This document shows, one piece after another, positions 1 to 9,638 of a stretch of DNA of 64,000 bases (the first letter of the stretch is position 1; each line of letters starts with the position of its first letter). The translations under genes were made by a program, and so were the position numbers. Source of the DNA: Parasitella parasitica (lineage: Eukaryota > Mucoromycota > Mucoromycetes > Mucorales > Mucoraceae); assembly GCA_025201805.1 (NCBI GenBank), contig MU619287.1, forward strand, positions 136,416 through 200,415. Reading direction: 5' to 3'. The notes under the pieces are model-generated. The model was not told the DNA's origin, did no database searches, and worked only from the letters and a program-made list of their open reading frames with translations.

Positions 1-1
1 T

Positions 2-331
2 CTACGCAGGACAGTGACATTTAGAGAAAAACATCAAACGCCCACCTCCGAAGAAAATAACTTCCACTATCTTTGTGCGGCATCATCGTCAACAACGCCT
101 ATCCATCCTACTATGGTTTTCAACAACAATGGTCATGCAGGAGAAGGAGTCCCACCATTACGAACAGCATCAATGCATGCTACATATAGCCCTCGAAGGT
201 CTCGACATTCAAATATATTGCAGGATCCCCTTCTTTTGCAAGAAGAAGAATATTTTAGATCAGAGTCATCTGGGAGCACTGGTATAGTGAACAATACCCC
301 TGATAGTAAAACATACTTGAATGGATATTAA
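2..331 (+). CDS. C-terminal part of an unrecognised protein (5' end outside window)
   Basis: The frame is open from the first bases of the window to a TAA at 329-331, giving about 109 residues with no upstream stop, so this is the last exon or exon part of a gene that begins before the window. The peptide is rich in Ser, Thr, Asn and His, includes basic RR pairs (SPRRSR) and an acidic LLLQEEEY stretch, and looks disordered. No domain is recognised. A second, shorter open frame at 75-287 overlaps it and is taken as a shadow. Function unknown; the call rests on the open frame and residue composition only. Confidence 0.5.
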   Translation, partial: LRRTVTFREKHQTPTSEENNFHYLCAASSSTTPIHPTMVFNNNGHAGEGVPPLRTASMHATYSPRRSRHSNILQDPLLLQEEEYFRSESSGSTGIVNNTPDSKTYLNGY

Positions 332-830
332 CTGTTGCTTTTACCACCGCCACTACTTGCTATTACTATTACTATTTTACTACTAGCCCTCACTAAAAAT
401 ACTTTTTTCCGTTTCGTTTAAATAAATGCTGTACTTTGCATCATACAGTTTATTTATATCATATACACGAGATTAGTGGCAATTAACAAGATCTTTTAAT
501 ATAAACCGTATGGATTTTAAATGCAATGTTATAATGATGGCGAGCCATTCAATTTTAATCTGCTGTGATACACGGAATAAAAGATTATTTTTGGAAAATG
601 TAATTATCTTGCAACCATCATAGAGTGTGTAATGCTGTATCGATTGTAGAAAACGTATAGAAGCTCATTCTACGGAAGACTTGACGGCGACACAAAATTT
701 CTCCATTATAAACTAAAAAACAAATAACCTGCAATGACAGTTATTAGCAGAAGATGTAAACGGAGATTCAATGTTATAATCTTGACAAAAAGATGAAAAT
801 TTTCGTATTGGGTTTGTTCTTATCTTAAGA
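332..830. other. Intergenic, 3' flank of partial gene and 5' flank of fRMsr
   Basis: AT-rich DNA with AATAAA-like signals near 420-425 and 579 and no sustained open frame. Nothing else is seen. Confidence 0.6.
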
Positions 831-1480
831 ATGAAAGAACTTGTAACAAACACAGACTCTCAACGTTCTAGACAAGAATTTTACCAAGAGCTTCTAGAGC
901 AAATCAAATGTATTTGTGAGGATCAATCATTTTGGGTAACAATGTTTATATATTATCAATTACTCGATTAACCTTTGGTCAATAATTATAGGTAACCAAT
1001 CTTTCCAATGCTTCTGCTGTCATTTACCATGCATTGATATCGTTGGAACATTTCCAAATCAAACCCATCAACTGGTGTGGTTTCTACATTACAGACCCTA
1101 AAAATGATGAATTATTAATCCTCGGTCCTTTCCAAGGAAAAGTAAGAAAGAAGCCCAATTATCAATAAAACGACATTTGACATGATTTTATATTCTAGAT
1201 TGCTTGCACTGCTATTCCGTTCGGTAGAGGTGTCTGTGGTGCTGCTGCTAGCACTAAGAAAACCCAATTGGTTCGTGATGTTCATGAGTTTCCTGGCCAT
1301 ATTGCTTGTGATTCGGCTTCAAACTCTGAAGTGGTGGTCCCATTGATTAAGGAAAACGTAGGCTATTTTTATCCAAAACAAAACAAAAACAAAAACAAAA
1401 TTGAATAAATGAAAACCTTGTACAGTATTTACGAATGCTGTATGGATGTATTAATAGACGATGATGATATAATAAAGTAA

Positions 1481-1511
<31 letters not shown>

Positions 1512-1667
1512 GGGAGACCAAGAAAGACTAAATCGATATACATATAGCGTGTTTTAGGTGTCTTGGACATTGATTGCGAAAAGATCGAGGGCTTTACTCA
1601 AGAAGACAAAGCAGGATTAGAAGCAATTGCCGCTACCATTGTCGCCAGCTGTCAGTGGCCTTACTAG
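831..1667 (+). CDS. Free methionine-R-sulfoxide reductase (GAF-domain fRMsr)
   Basis: Four exons (831-935, 992-1141, 1199-1357, 1548-1667) join in frame to 177 residues. The enzyme reduces free L-methionine-(R)-S-oxide with thioredoxin as reductant and acts in the cytosol against oxidative damage. The GAF-like fold signature is clear: WCGFYI, LGPFQGKIAC, GRGVCG, PGHIACD, then LGVLDID near the C terminus. Three cysteines at about 88, 98 and 122 occupy the places of the three conserved catalytic/resolving cysteines of the yeast and E. coli enzymes. The last acceptor was placed at 1547 rather than 1557 because only this gives RVLGVLDID in frame. Intron 3 (190 nt) contains a long A tract. Length matches the family (about 165-180). 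Identity is confident. Confidence 0.93.
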
Positions 1668-2049
1668 ATGTTCTCCATTCTCCTTTTTTTTTATTTGCCT
1701 CTGTGTATTATTGTATAAAAATAGTAGCTCTCTATGTTTTCCTCTTTGCCTCATAACTCTCCTCAATAAACATAGATATGACTATACTGCTTTACATAAA
1801 CCTTTATATTGACTCCTCCCCTTCAAAATGTTAATTAGCAGCCCACATGTTGTAAAGCTCCTTAATAGAAACCATGATGGGCTCCTTGCTTTTTTTGCGT
1901 TTGTGGTCGAGTTTACCATGATTATATAAATAAAAGATATCAATTTGTTATACAATCTTTCTTTTTTATCCTCTTTTCTTTTCTCTTTTTTTTCTGCTTA
2001 ATTGTATCCATATTATAGACCGTTTATACATATTATATATTATTGTAAA
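1668..2049. other. Intergenic; CT/T-rich promoter of the Bni4-like gene
   Basis: Contains the fRMsr 3' flank and T-rich promoter DNA. On the minus strand 1918-1831 reads openly in two frames, one ending IKELYNMWAAN-stop, but no acceptor or start supports a gene (see findings). Confidence 0.4.
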
Positions 2050-3780
2050 ATGACACTTGTTGTATCTTCTAAATCATCGCCCATGTTGTCCGCTGCTTCT
2101 AAAGAAGAGGTAATCCTCTATGCAGATCCTAAAATACCTGATCATATTCTGATTAAAATCTAGGAACCTGCTGCTGTTAGCATAAATAGCACTGAAGATG
2201 CCCTTCTAAGGCATTATTCCTCTCTCGCATCCTCTTTTTTAATCGAAGAAGATTCTTTGATCGAATCTCTGCCTTCTTTGTATTTCAACGAAGATGACAA
2301 AAAGGAAGATACAGAGGAAGATGACACTGAAGAGGATGATGATGAGGACCGAAAAATGCCAACAGCTGATCATGTGAACATGACATCTTGTTTGTTCAAA
2401 AAGGCGGTACCCCTTTTCCCTGCTTCTCGTAGTGCGGCTGCTGCTGCTTCTGCTTCTATAATACCTCCACCCATTCAAACTTATTCACCTCAGCTTAACC
2501 TTTGCCTATACTCACCATCGCCTTCAGTTGCTTCCTCAATCAGAAGCACCAAAAAGAATCGCAGTAGTCATCATAGCTACTCATTAGCATCTAATGCTGC
2601 ATTACCTTCCTCCATGATACCTTGCTGCACTTCTGCTGCTTCTGCGTCTGCGTCTGCTGCTTCTGCTGTTGCTTCTTCTACTGCAGCTAGAAATCCAACT
2701 TTATCCTCATCTAGCAACATCAAAAAATACACACCTCTTTATTCTTCTTCTTCAACAATTGCATCAACAATCAAAATGGATATACGTTCACCACCTCAAC
2801 CATCTCAATCAACATCTCGATTCATGAATGCGTTTCATAGATTCCGCAGCTCTACCTCTAATAACAATAACAACAATATGAGCATTTCCAAAAGTGCACT
2901 CTATCATCAAAATACAACAAATAGCGTAGCACCTGCAGAAATCGTATCTTCCTTGAAACCATCTCCTTCCAAAAGCTCGCTGGCCGACAAAATCAAGAAT
3001 AAATTTCATCAGCAATTAGACAAAAAAAAGAATAGAGCAAGCTTGGTAGAATTAACTGCCAAAAAGAGAACATTATCCAATTTTTCCATGCCTCGATCTG
3101 CGTCTCTATCTTCCATGACAAATTGGTCATCTCGTTTAAGCGGGGGTGGTAGCAGTGGAAACAAGACAACACCCTTAAAGAAGGACGTAATTAATGACAA
3201 GAGGAAGTTATCTCATTCTACATCTGTCTCTTCGTGTCTTTCCGTTTCCTCATCCCGTTCTTCCTCCTCATCAACCTCCTCAACCAACAAAAAGGATGCA
3301 TCCTTGTTCATGCCACCTCAAATTGCCACCAGCACACATGCATTGTCACCCACATTTACATTGACGAAATCCATATCGTCTCATCGTCTATATAACAAAT
3401 CCAGCAGCGAAGCCAGCAGTATTAGTGATACTGGAAGTAGACATAGTCTTCAAGCAACAAGGCCAAGACTGCCACTCCGCGCTGTAAATCCCAATGATTC
3501 TGTGCGATCTGTTGCGCAACAGTCTTCTCCTAACAGCAGTAACAGAAAGAGTTCAATGCAGCAACGACGCAATAATACCGTAGTTCGGTTTACCAAGCTA
3601 GTTTCTGTCAGAGAGACATTCTCTAAGGCAGACTATGATCGAGGCTCTGACCCAGATGCTGTTTGTACACGACTAACTCCTGCAACAGCACAACAAATCA
3701 AAGAAGAATTAAACGCATACAAGCTGCATGAAATGCAGGTTCATGAATATAGCAGGGTTCATACACATTTCTTCCTTTGA
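2050..3780 (+). CDS. Bni4/Afr1-like protein phosphatase 1 targeting protein
   Basis: Two exons (2050-2109, 2164-3780) give 558 residues. An acidic segment near residue 60 is followed by a long Ser/Ala/Asn-rich, low-complexity middle with basic patches. The only conserved part is the C-terminal 70 residues: an RVxF-like VVRF at about 492, then YDRGSDPDAVCTRLTP, AQQIKEELNAYK and VHEYSRVHTHFF. This order (VxF, YDR..DP, C.RLTP..A..IKEELN, E.HE.SR..THFF) is what I recall for fungal Bni4/Afr1 proteins, which bring Glc7 (PP1) to the bud neck and help place chitin synthase. A septin or chitin-site role in this coenocytic fungus is inference. The 5' exon is only 20 codons. The family assignment is from motif memory, not a search. 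Confidence 0.6.
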
Positions 3781-4433
3781 AATTTATAATGTACAATAAA
3801 CAGTATTCATTCTTTAAGGATTTAATAAAGATACACATTCATACACAAAAAATATTATTCCTTCAGGAGATGCCTTGAAATTTCTACAATTTATGCACGA
3901 TCAAGTTAAATAAAAAAGAATATATGGTTTTATTGTCAAATGTATAGAAAAATTAATGTGTTTTTAGACGAACGATATAATTTTTGATTCGAGTTGTGTT
4001 TTCATAAGTATCTACAGTTCCAGTTATTCATTGATATGATTTGATTTGATTTGATTTGATTTGATTTGATTTGATTTGATTTGATTTGATTTGGTTTGGT
4101 TTGGTTTGGTTTGATTTTGTTTGACTTGATTCATTTTTGGTCAACATATGTATATAATGGGATGGGAAAAAAAAAAAGATAAGAGGGGAGAAGGGATAAG
4201 GGTGTTTTTTTTTTTGTCTACAAAAAGTTCCAATCATATAATTTATGAAAGGGCATACAAATAGTAATTAAGAAATATATAATCACACACAGAAAGAATT
4301 AATATATATAAAAAAATATAATAACAGAGCTATTTTCAAAAGGGGTTAAATAAGTAAGAACATATGATTAGAGAATAATCACAAGGAAAGTAAGGGGAGT
4401 GTAAAAGGAAGGTGTTTGTTGTCTTGATTGTTG
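3781..4433. other. Convergent intergenic region with pentanucleotide repeat
   Basis: Lies between the 3' ends of the Bni4-like gene and the minus-strand ankyrin gene. Holds AATAAA-type signals on both strands, the TTTGA repeat listed separately, and A/T homopolymers. Confidence 0.6.
4036..4129 (+). repeat. (TTGAT)n / (TTGGT)n pentanucleotide microsatellite
   Basis: About eleven near-perfect TTGAT units are followed by several TTGGT units and degraded copies. It is a tandem simple repeat within the 3' flank of two convergent genes and probably evolved by slippage followed by A-to-G transitions. Confidence 0.9.
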
Positions 4434-5327
4434 CTAGGCAGCAACAGCAAAATTTCTGCTAGCTATATCAGGCGGTTTCTTCAACTGTCCTAATGAGATG
4501 CATTGATTCGGTTGTACGCAGGAGAGCGGTGAATGGTCCAAAGATGATAGCAGGCAAGCTACTACATCAGCATAAGCATACGCGTGAGCATTGGCAAGAG
4601 GTGAAAGTTCAAACTTGGTTGGCTGTTGCTGGTCTAGAATCAATTGAGTTTGTGGTTGTTCAGACACTGCATGATGAACTGTTTCATCCTTCACGTTAAC
4701 CATTTGTTGTTTCTTGCCCGATTCCATCTTAGGCTGTACGTTTTTGTTATTGTGGCACAAGAATACATCCAGCATAGCTGGATCATCGCAGGAACAGTCT
4801 ATCGACTTCTTGTTTCTTGCATTGCAGCCATCTGATTCGCAACCTAAGTCTAGTAAAGCCTTTACCACCAAATGCCTCTTCAGAAATACAGCCAAATGCA
4901 GACTAGTGTTTTTTTGGCCCCAAACATGGTTCACAAACTGCTTGAGTTCGACTGGGCTTGCATGAATCTTTAATTGAGCTAAAAGAGCCATGACCGTGGA
5001 TTCAGAGCTGGTAATCAAGGCCAGTTGGAGCAGGTTTAAATCAGTGTAGGATTTACCCAGATACAACATGGATTCTCTTGTATTCAACCGAATCACTTTG
5101 TGCTGTTGTGATGGAGGAAGCAGAGCAGCATCATTTGTTATTCTAGATGTCAGAGCAACACGGACAATGTGCTCCAAACGCTCGTCCTTGAAAAACTTGA
5201 TAAGCTCCTTCCTGTTATCGCCTTTGACCAATGATTGGAGTGTACGCCATAGTTTAGCTGGAGAACAACAACTGGATGAATTACAACCTTTATGAAGAGC
5301 AGGAGGTTGACCAGTATCACGTGTCAT
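4434..5327 (-). CDS. Small ankyrin-repeat protein
   Basis: Single exon, 297 residues, start at 5327. The middle holds at least two ankyrin-type units: DLNLLQLALITSSESTVMAL (about 105-125) and NTSLHLAVFLKRHLVVKALL followed by DLGCESDGCNARNKKSIDC (about 150-190), with the TxLHxA, VVxxLLxxG and N..N..K/T..D positions visible. The N terminus has a Cys-rich patch (SSSCCSP) and a helical region; the C terminus after 215 is Gln/Pro-rich and likely disordered. Ankyrin repeats mediate protein contacts; the partner is unknown. No catalytic or membrane segment is seen. It faces the Bni4-like gene tail to tail. Confidence 0.65.
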   Translation of the reverse strand: MTRDTGQPPALHKGCNSSSCCSPAKLWRTLQSLVKGDNRKELIKFFKDERLEHIVRVALTSRITNDAALLPPSQQHKVIRLNTRESMLYLGKSYTDLNLLQLALITSSESTVMALLAQLKIHASPVELKQFVNHVWGQKNTSLHLAVFLKRHLVVKALLDLGCESDGCNARNKKSIDCSCDDPAMLDVFLCHNNKNVQPKMESGKKQQMVNVKDETVHHAVSEQPQTQLILDQQQPTKFELSPLANAHAYAYADVVACLLSSLDHSPLSCVQPNQCISLGQLKKPPDIASRNFAVAA

Positions 5328-6979
5328 GTTGGAAATGATCTTTATATTATGATGATAAAGTATCTACAGCAGGTCGTATACAAATATTGTTGTCTGCTAT
5401 AAGTAAATATGATTTTATGTTGGGTAGAAGAAGAAGGAAAGATACCAGACACCGTTGTGGGAGTATTTATATTGTTGTTTTTTGTTTCAGTAACAGCAAT
5501 TCTTCAGAGCACACAAGATATGAGCATATCATGTACACAACACACACACACACACAAACAAATACATGCCCCATGCTTTTTTCCCGCTTCCTCTTCCATA
5601 AATGTCTACTTGTTCAAGGGATTCTCCTTATTTTTGGATGTTGGTTTTTTGTTTATATTTGAAGCGACATTCAAACTTTAATAGATTTTCATCTCAACCA
5701 CCTTGGCTTTAGAATAATATATGGTAATAGTTGCATATACACATATATATATTTGACTAAGCCTTTGTGTTTTATTTTTTTGAAATTATATATGACATAC
5801 AGGATCGCTTGTTTCATTTTTTGCACATGAGCTCTTCTTTTGTCGTTATATTAGGTGTCAATTTGGAATCATTGCAGTGCCACAACTTGATTTTCTCATT
5901 GAAACGGCATGTAATCACAACAAACACAGGCAGCTTTTATGCTGTATACACAAAGATATCAAGTTGGCATTCTTTGATTTGCTGAATGCTTATTTACTTG
6001 AGTCAAATAAAGTTTACTAACGTTTTTGAAAATACAATTGAGAACATGGCTGTTCAAGACATTTGTTAAATTTTCGTTTTGTATACGCTATACTTACCAT
6101 ATTGTACAACTAAGCAATTTACACATGCATACTATATTTGTTCTTGTCATTTATTACCACGGTCGCTATTGTACCAATTATCTTTGGTCTATATCAATCA
6201 AACTTCATCACTTCAAAACTACATGCGATAATACAGAAACAAAATTTCATGATTTTGACAGGAGGACAGAGTGCCGCTCAATTTTTTTTTTAAATTGTGA
6301 ATTACATGCGTTTTATTATTATTATTTTTATTATTATTATTATTGTATTTACACTAGATTCATGAAAAATCATGTATCCAATCAATATTGCTGTTCACTG
6401 AAATATAACAGTACACCTAACCGTATTTTCAAAACATAAATTAAACCAAATTTTTGTATTCTACAAAAAAATGCATTGAATGAAATTTCAAATTTTTGGA
6501 AGATTAGTTTGGAGTTTGCCGTGTGTGTATTGCAATTGCAAGTTGCTTTCTTAAAAACCGCCATAGTTTTGTATTTGTATCTTACTTTGTAAAAATTACA
6601 AGTTAACTTGAGTCTTTGTGAATTTTCTTAAAGACGATCCTATCTGTGTTCTGCTAGAATGCTATAATACATGGAAATATGTAAGCCTACAAAGTTTATT
6701 AATGCAAAAGGAGGAAGCTTGCACTAGCTCGTTAAACTCAGCCTGAATTAGTAACCTTTATTAAATAATACCGTAGTAGACATGCAAAAACTAGCTTTGC
6801 GGGTTACAAGTTTGCTTAGGGACCTAAATTTTGTTTACTTGTTATACTTGAAGTCCAAGTCAAGATGTTAGATCAAGCAGCGGGTAATCAAGTGACGCGT
6901 GAGCTTTCTACTATGTACACCCGATGGACATATTACGGTATCAGATTGCTTCTCCTTTTTCTTTGTATAAAATTAAAAA
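5328..6979. other. Long AT-rich intergenic region
   Basis: Divergent promoter space between the ankyrin gene and the capping-protein gene. Contains a (CA)n tract near 5540-5555, an ATT tr trinucleotide tract at about 6311-6345 and T tracts. Short open frames are AT-driven. Minus strand 5905-5815 reads a WD-repeat-like phrase (see findings); it has no gene structure around it. Confidence 0.5.
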
Positions 6980-7975
6980 ATGGTAAGGACACGAAGAAGA
7001 TTGTATACATGGTGGATTTGACATTATATTTAACATTGTATAATACAAATAGAGCAACCAATTTGACTGTGCTTTAGATTTGATGCGTCGCTTACCGCCT
7101 CAAAATGTCGAGGAGAATCTAGCCAAGCTCTTTAACTTGGTAAGCCCTGACTTGGCAGATGAGCTCTCGTCAGCTGTTGATCAACCTTTAAAAGTCAAGC
7201 GCTGCTCAAAGACAGGCAAAGACTATCTCATTTGTGATTATAACCGAGATGGAGATTCTTATAGGTAAAAATAATAATAATTATGGAAATGATGAATAGC
7301 CTGGCTTATGCGTGTCTTTAGATCTCCTTGGAGTAATGAATACGAGCCCGAGTTGCCTGATGGAACTATTCCTTCGCCTGCGCTTCGCAAATTGGAAGTA
7401 GCTGCTAATGATGCCTTTGATACTTACCGTGACATGTATTATGAAGGTGGTGTTTCATCCGTTTATGCATATGACATTGATGATAAGTTTGCTGTTGTAG
7501 TTTTGATCAAGAAAGGTACCATGAGATGAGATTTACGCCTATGGTAGCATATGTACTAAACTCATATTTCATAGTCGGTGATGGCGCTAGACGTATGAAA
7601 GGAGCTTGGGACTCTATTCATGTATTTGAGGTTACAGAACGTGGACGCAATGCACAATACAAACTAACGTCAACAATTATGCTCTATATGATAACCAACA
7701 ACCAAGATCTGGGCAACTTGAATTTGAGTGGCAGCATGACTAGACAGATCGTACAAGATTTCTCTGTTGATGACCCAGCTGCTCACATTGCCAATATTGG
7801 ACGCATGGTGGAGGCCATGGAAAACAAGATGCGTAACTCGTTACAAGAAGTTTATTTCGGAAAGACCAAGGACATTGTCAACGACTTGAGAAGCTTAGGG
7901 TCCCTGGAAGAGAGCAGAAGACAGGCGCAAATTCAAAAAGAACTAGTGGAGAAATTGAATAATCGTAAATTATAA
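6980..7975 (+). CDS. CAP2: F-actin-capping protein subunit beta
   Basis: Four exons (6980-6982, 7053-7264, 7322-7515, 7575-7975) encode 269 residues; the animal and yeast proteins are about 270-287. The first exon is only the ATG, spliced to give [11 protein letters not shown], which matches the known CapZ-beta N terminus and decided this start over the longer upstream frame at 6865. Diagnostic phrases follow: LMRRLPP, SVDQPLKV-like, [67 protein letters not shown] and [15 protein letters not shown]. It forms a heterodimer with the alpha subunit that caps barbed ends of actin filaments at cortical patches. The C-terminal helix ([19 protein letters not shown]) is the mobile actin-binding tentacle. 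Identity is very confident. Confidence 0.96.
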
Positions 7976-8027
7976 AGAGGAGCATCATCATTTAGCAGTA
8001 GTTGTATTGAATTTCCGTCTGATTTCT

Positions 8028-8038
8028 TATATATAAAA
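8028..8038 (+). promoter_or_regulatory. TATA box of the L-type lectin gene
   Basis: TATATATAAAA about 85 bp before the ATG at 8121, followed by a pyrimidine-rich leader. It lies only about 55 bp after the CAP2 stop, so the two genes are tightly tandem. Confidence 0.6.
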
Positions 8039-8120
8039 CGCGCTTTTGTATGTTGTACATTAAGCCTTTTCTCTTTTCGCTTTTATTTTCTTTCTTCAAC
8101 AAACACGACAACAACAAAGT

Positions 8121-9334
8121 ATGCGCTCCATTTTCGTAGTGCTTTCAACTGTGATTGCAGCCTGTACATGTGTGCTTGCTCAGGGAACTGCGTCCATGCG
8201 AACCCATTCTATTTCCATGCCTTATATTGGTAATGGCTTTTATCCTATATAACAACCGTTGCACACTTCTGATTATTGTTACAACTTAGATGACGAGCTT
8301 CAGAATAGGTGGTTCGACTTTGCTGGAAATACCATTATTAATACCAACCATCAAATACGTTTAACCTCAACAAAGCAATCTCAACTTGGTTATTTATGGT
8401 CTCGCTTGGTAAAAAATTGAGTTTATACGTTCCATCAAGTAATCTAAATTATGCATACAATAGCCTTTAATTGGTGATAGTTTTCAAATAGAATTCGAAT
8501 TTAGAGTTGATGGAAGCTCTGGACATCTTTACGGCGATGGTTTTGCTAGTAAGTTGCTATGATACCAACAAAAAAAAAAAGTTCCCAATTAAATGTACCG
8601 AATTTTTCAAGTGTGGCTCACAAAGCAAAGAATGACCGAAGGCCCTGTATTTGGCTCTGTTGATAGATTTGAAGGTCTCGGTGTCTTTTTTGATACTTAT
8701 GATAACGAAAGAGCTCATGTAAGTCCTGTGCAATGGCTGAATCATGACAGTAACGTATTTAATTCACAAATAGCGCCATACATTCCCTTATGTCATGGCA
8801 ATGCTTGGTGATGGCATGACATCCTATAACAATGACAAAGATGGTAGTGATACTGAGCTCGCTGGATGTGAGGTAAGTTTCATATGCACTCTTCCCCCCT
8901 TCCCCCCTTGAGACGGAACGATTCAACATGAATTCTGCTAGGCTGATTTCAGAAGCAAAGGATTTCCCACTCGTGCTCGTTTGACATACCACAAGAAAAA
9001 CTATCTTCAATTGGAATTGGTTTGGCGTCAAGAAGATGAATGGGATCAATGCTTCAAGGTTCATGACATCACGTTTCCCGAACAAATCTATCTTGGCTTC
9101 AGTGCACACACTGGTGAAGTTACAGACAACCACGACATCATTTCTGTGATTACTAGATCAATTCCTCCTGCTGTTAAAGAAGCTGCGCCTCAGCCGGCAA
9201 AGTCCAAGAAGGCTTCTAACTCTGGAGGTGTGCTCAGTGTTTTGTTCAAGATGCTTTTGGCTGGTGGTCTTGTTGGTGTCCTCTTCGTTGGATATCGTTT
9301 CTACGACCAACAGAATAGAATGAAACGTTTTTAA
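8121..9334 (+). CDS. L-type lectin-like cargo receptor (VIP36/Emp47-like)
   Basis: Six exons (8121-8229, 8290-8408, 8464-8548, 8612-8718, 8774-8872, 8942-9334) give 303 residues. A signal peptide (FVVLSTVIAACTCVLAQG) is followed by an L-type lectin domain of about 220 residues: WFDFAGNTIIN, RLTSTKQSQLGYLWSRL, FQIEFEFRVDG, LYGDGFAMWLT, FEGLGVFFDTYDNERA, FPYVMAML, CEADFR, and LGFSAHTGEVTDNHDI. The FDTYDN loop and the late GFSAHTG...HD segment hold the usual Ca and mannose ligands. A single TM helix near the C terminus (VLFKMLLAGGLVGVLFVGY) ends in a short cytosolic tail, DQQNRMKRF, like the VIP36 tail. This is a type I ER-Golgi lectin that sorts high-mannose glycoproteins. There is no long coiled coil, so it is closer to VIP36 than to ERGIC-53. 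Confidence 0.9.
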
Positions 9335-9638
9335 AATCAGCAATATCAAATGTTTGGATTTTAGTCCAATTAACTATCAAAATGTGTATAATAAACGGCT
9401 GACTGCAGAGGCGATTTATTGAAATTACCCTTGATACGAACATACATAGAGATTACTAAATGAGAGCTGTATTAAATTTGCTTCATGATTCAACCCATTG
9501 TTTTAATGCTGCACGCTTGATCATTTGCATTACGGATGACCACGGCTCGCTAGGTGGTTCCGATGACTGTATGGACTACAGATGTTTTCCTTGGTATATA
9601 TATTCATTTTTCATGCAGCATTGATATTGACTACTAGA

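Noticed and set aside
6865-7077. Upstream ORF as N terminus of CAP2
   Set aside because: Splicing the single ATG at 6980 to 7053 gives the canonical MSxQxDCALDL start; the longer frame does not join.
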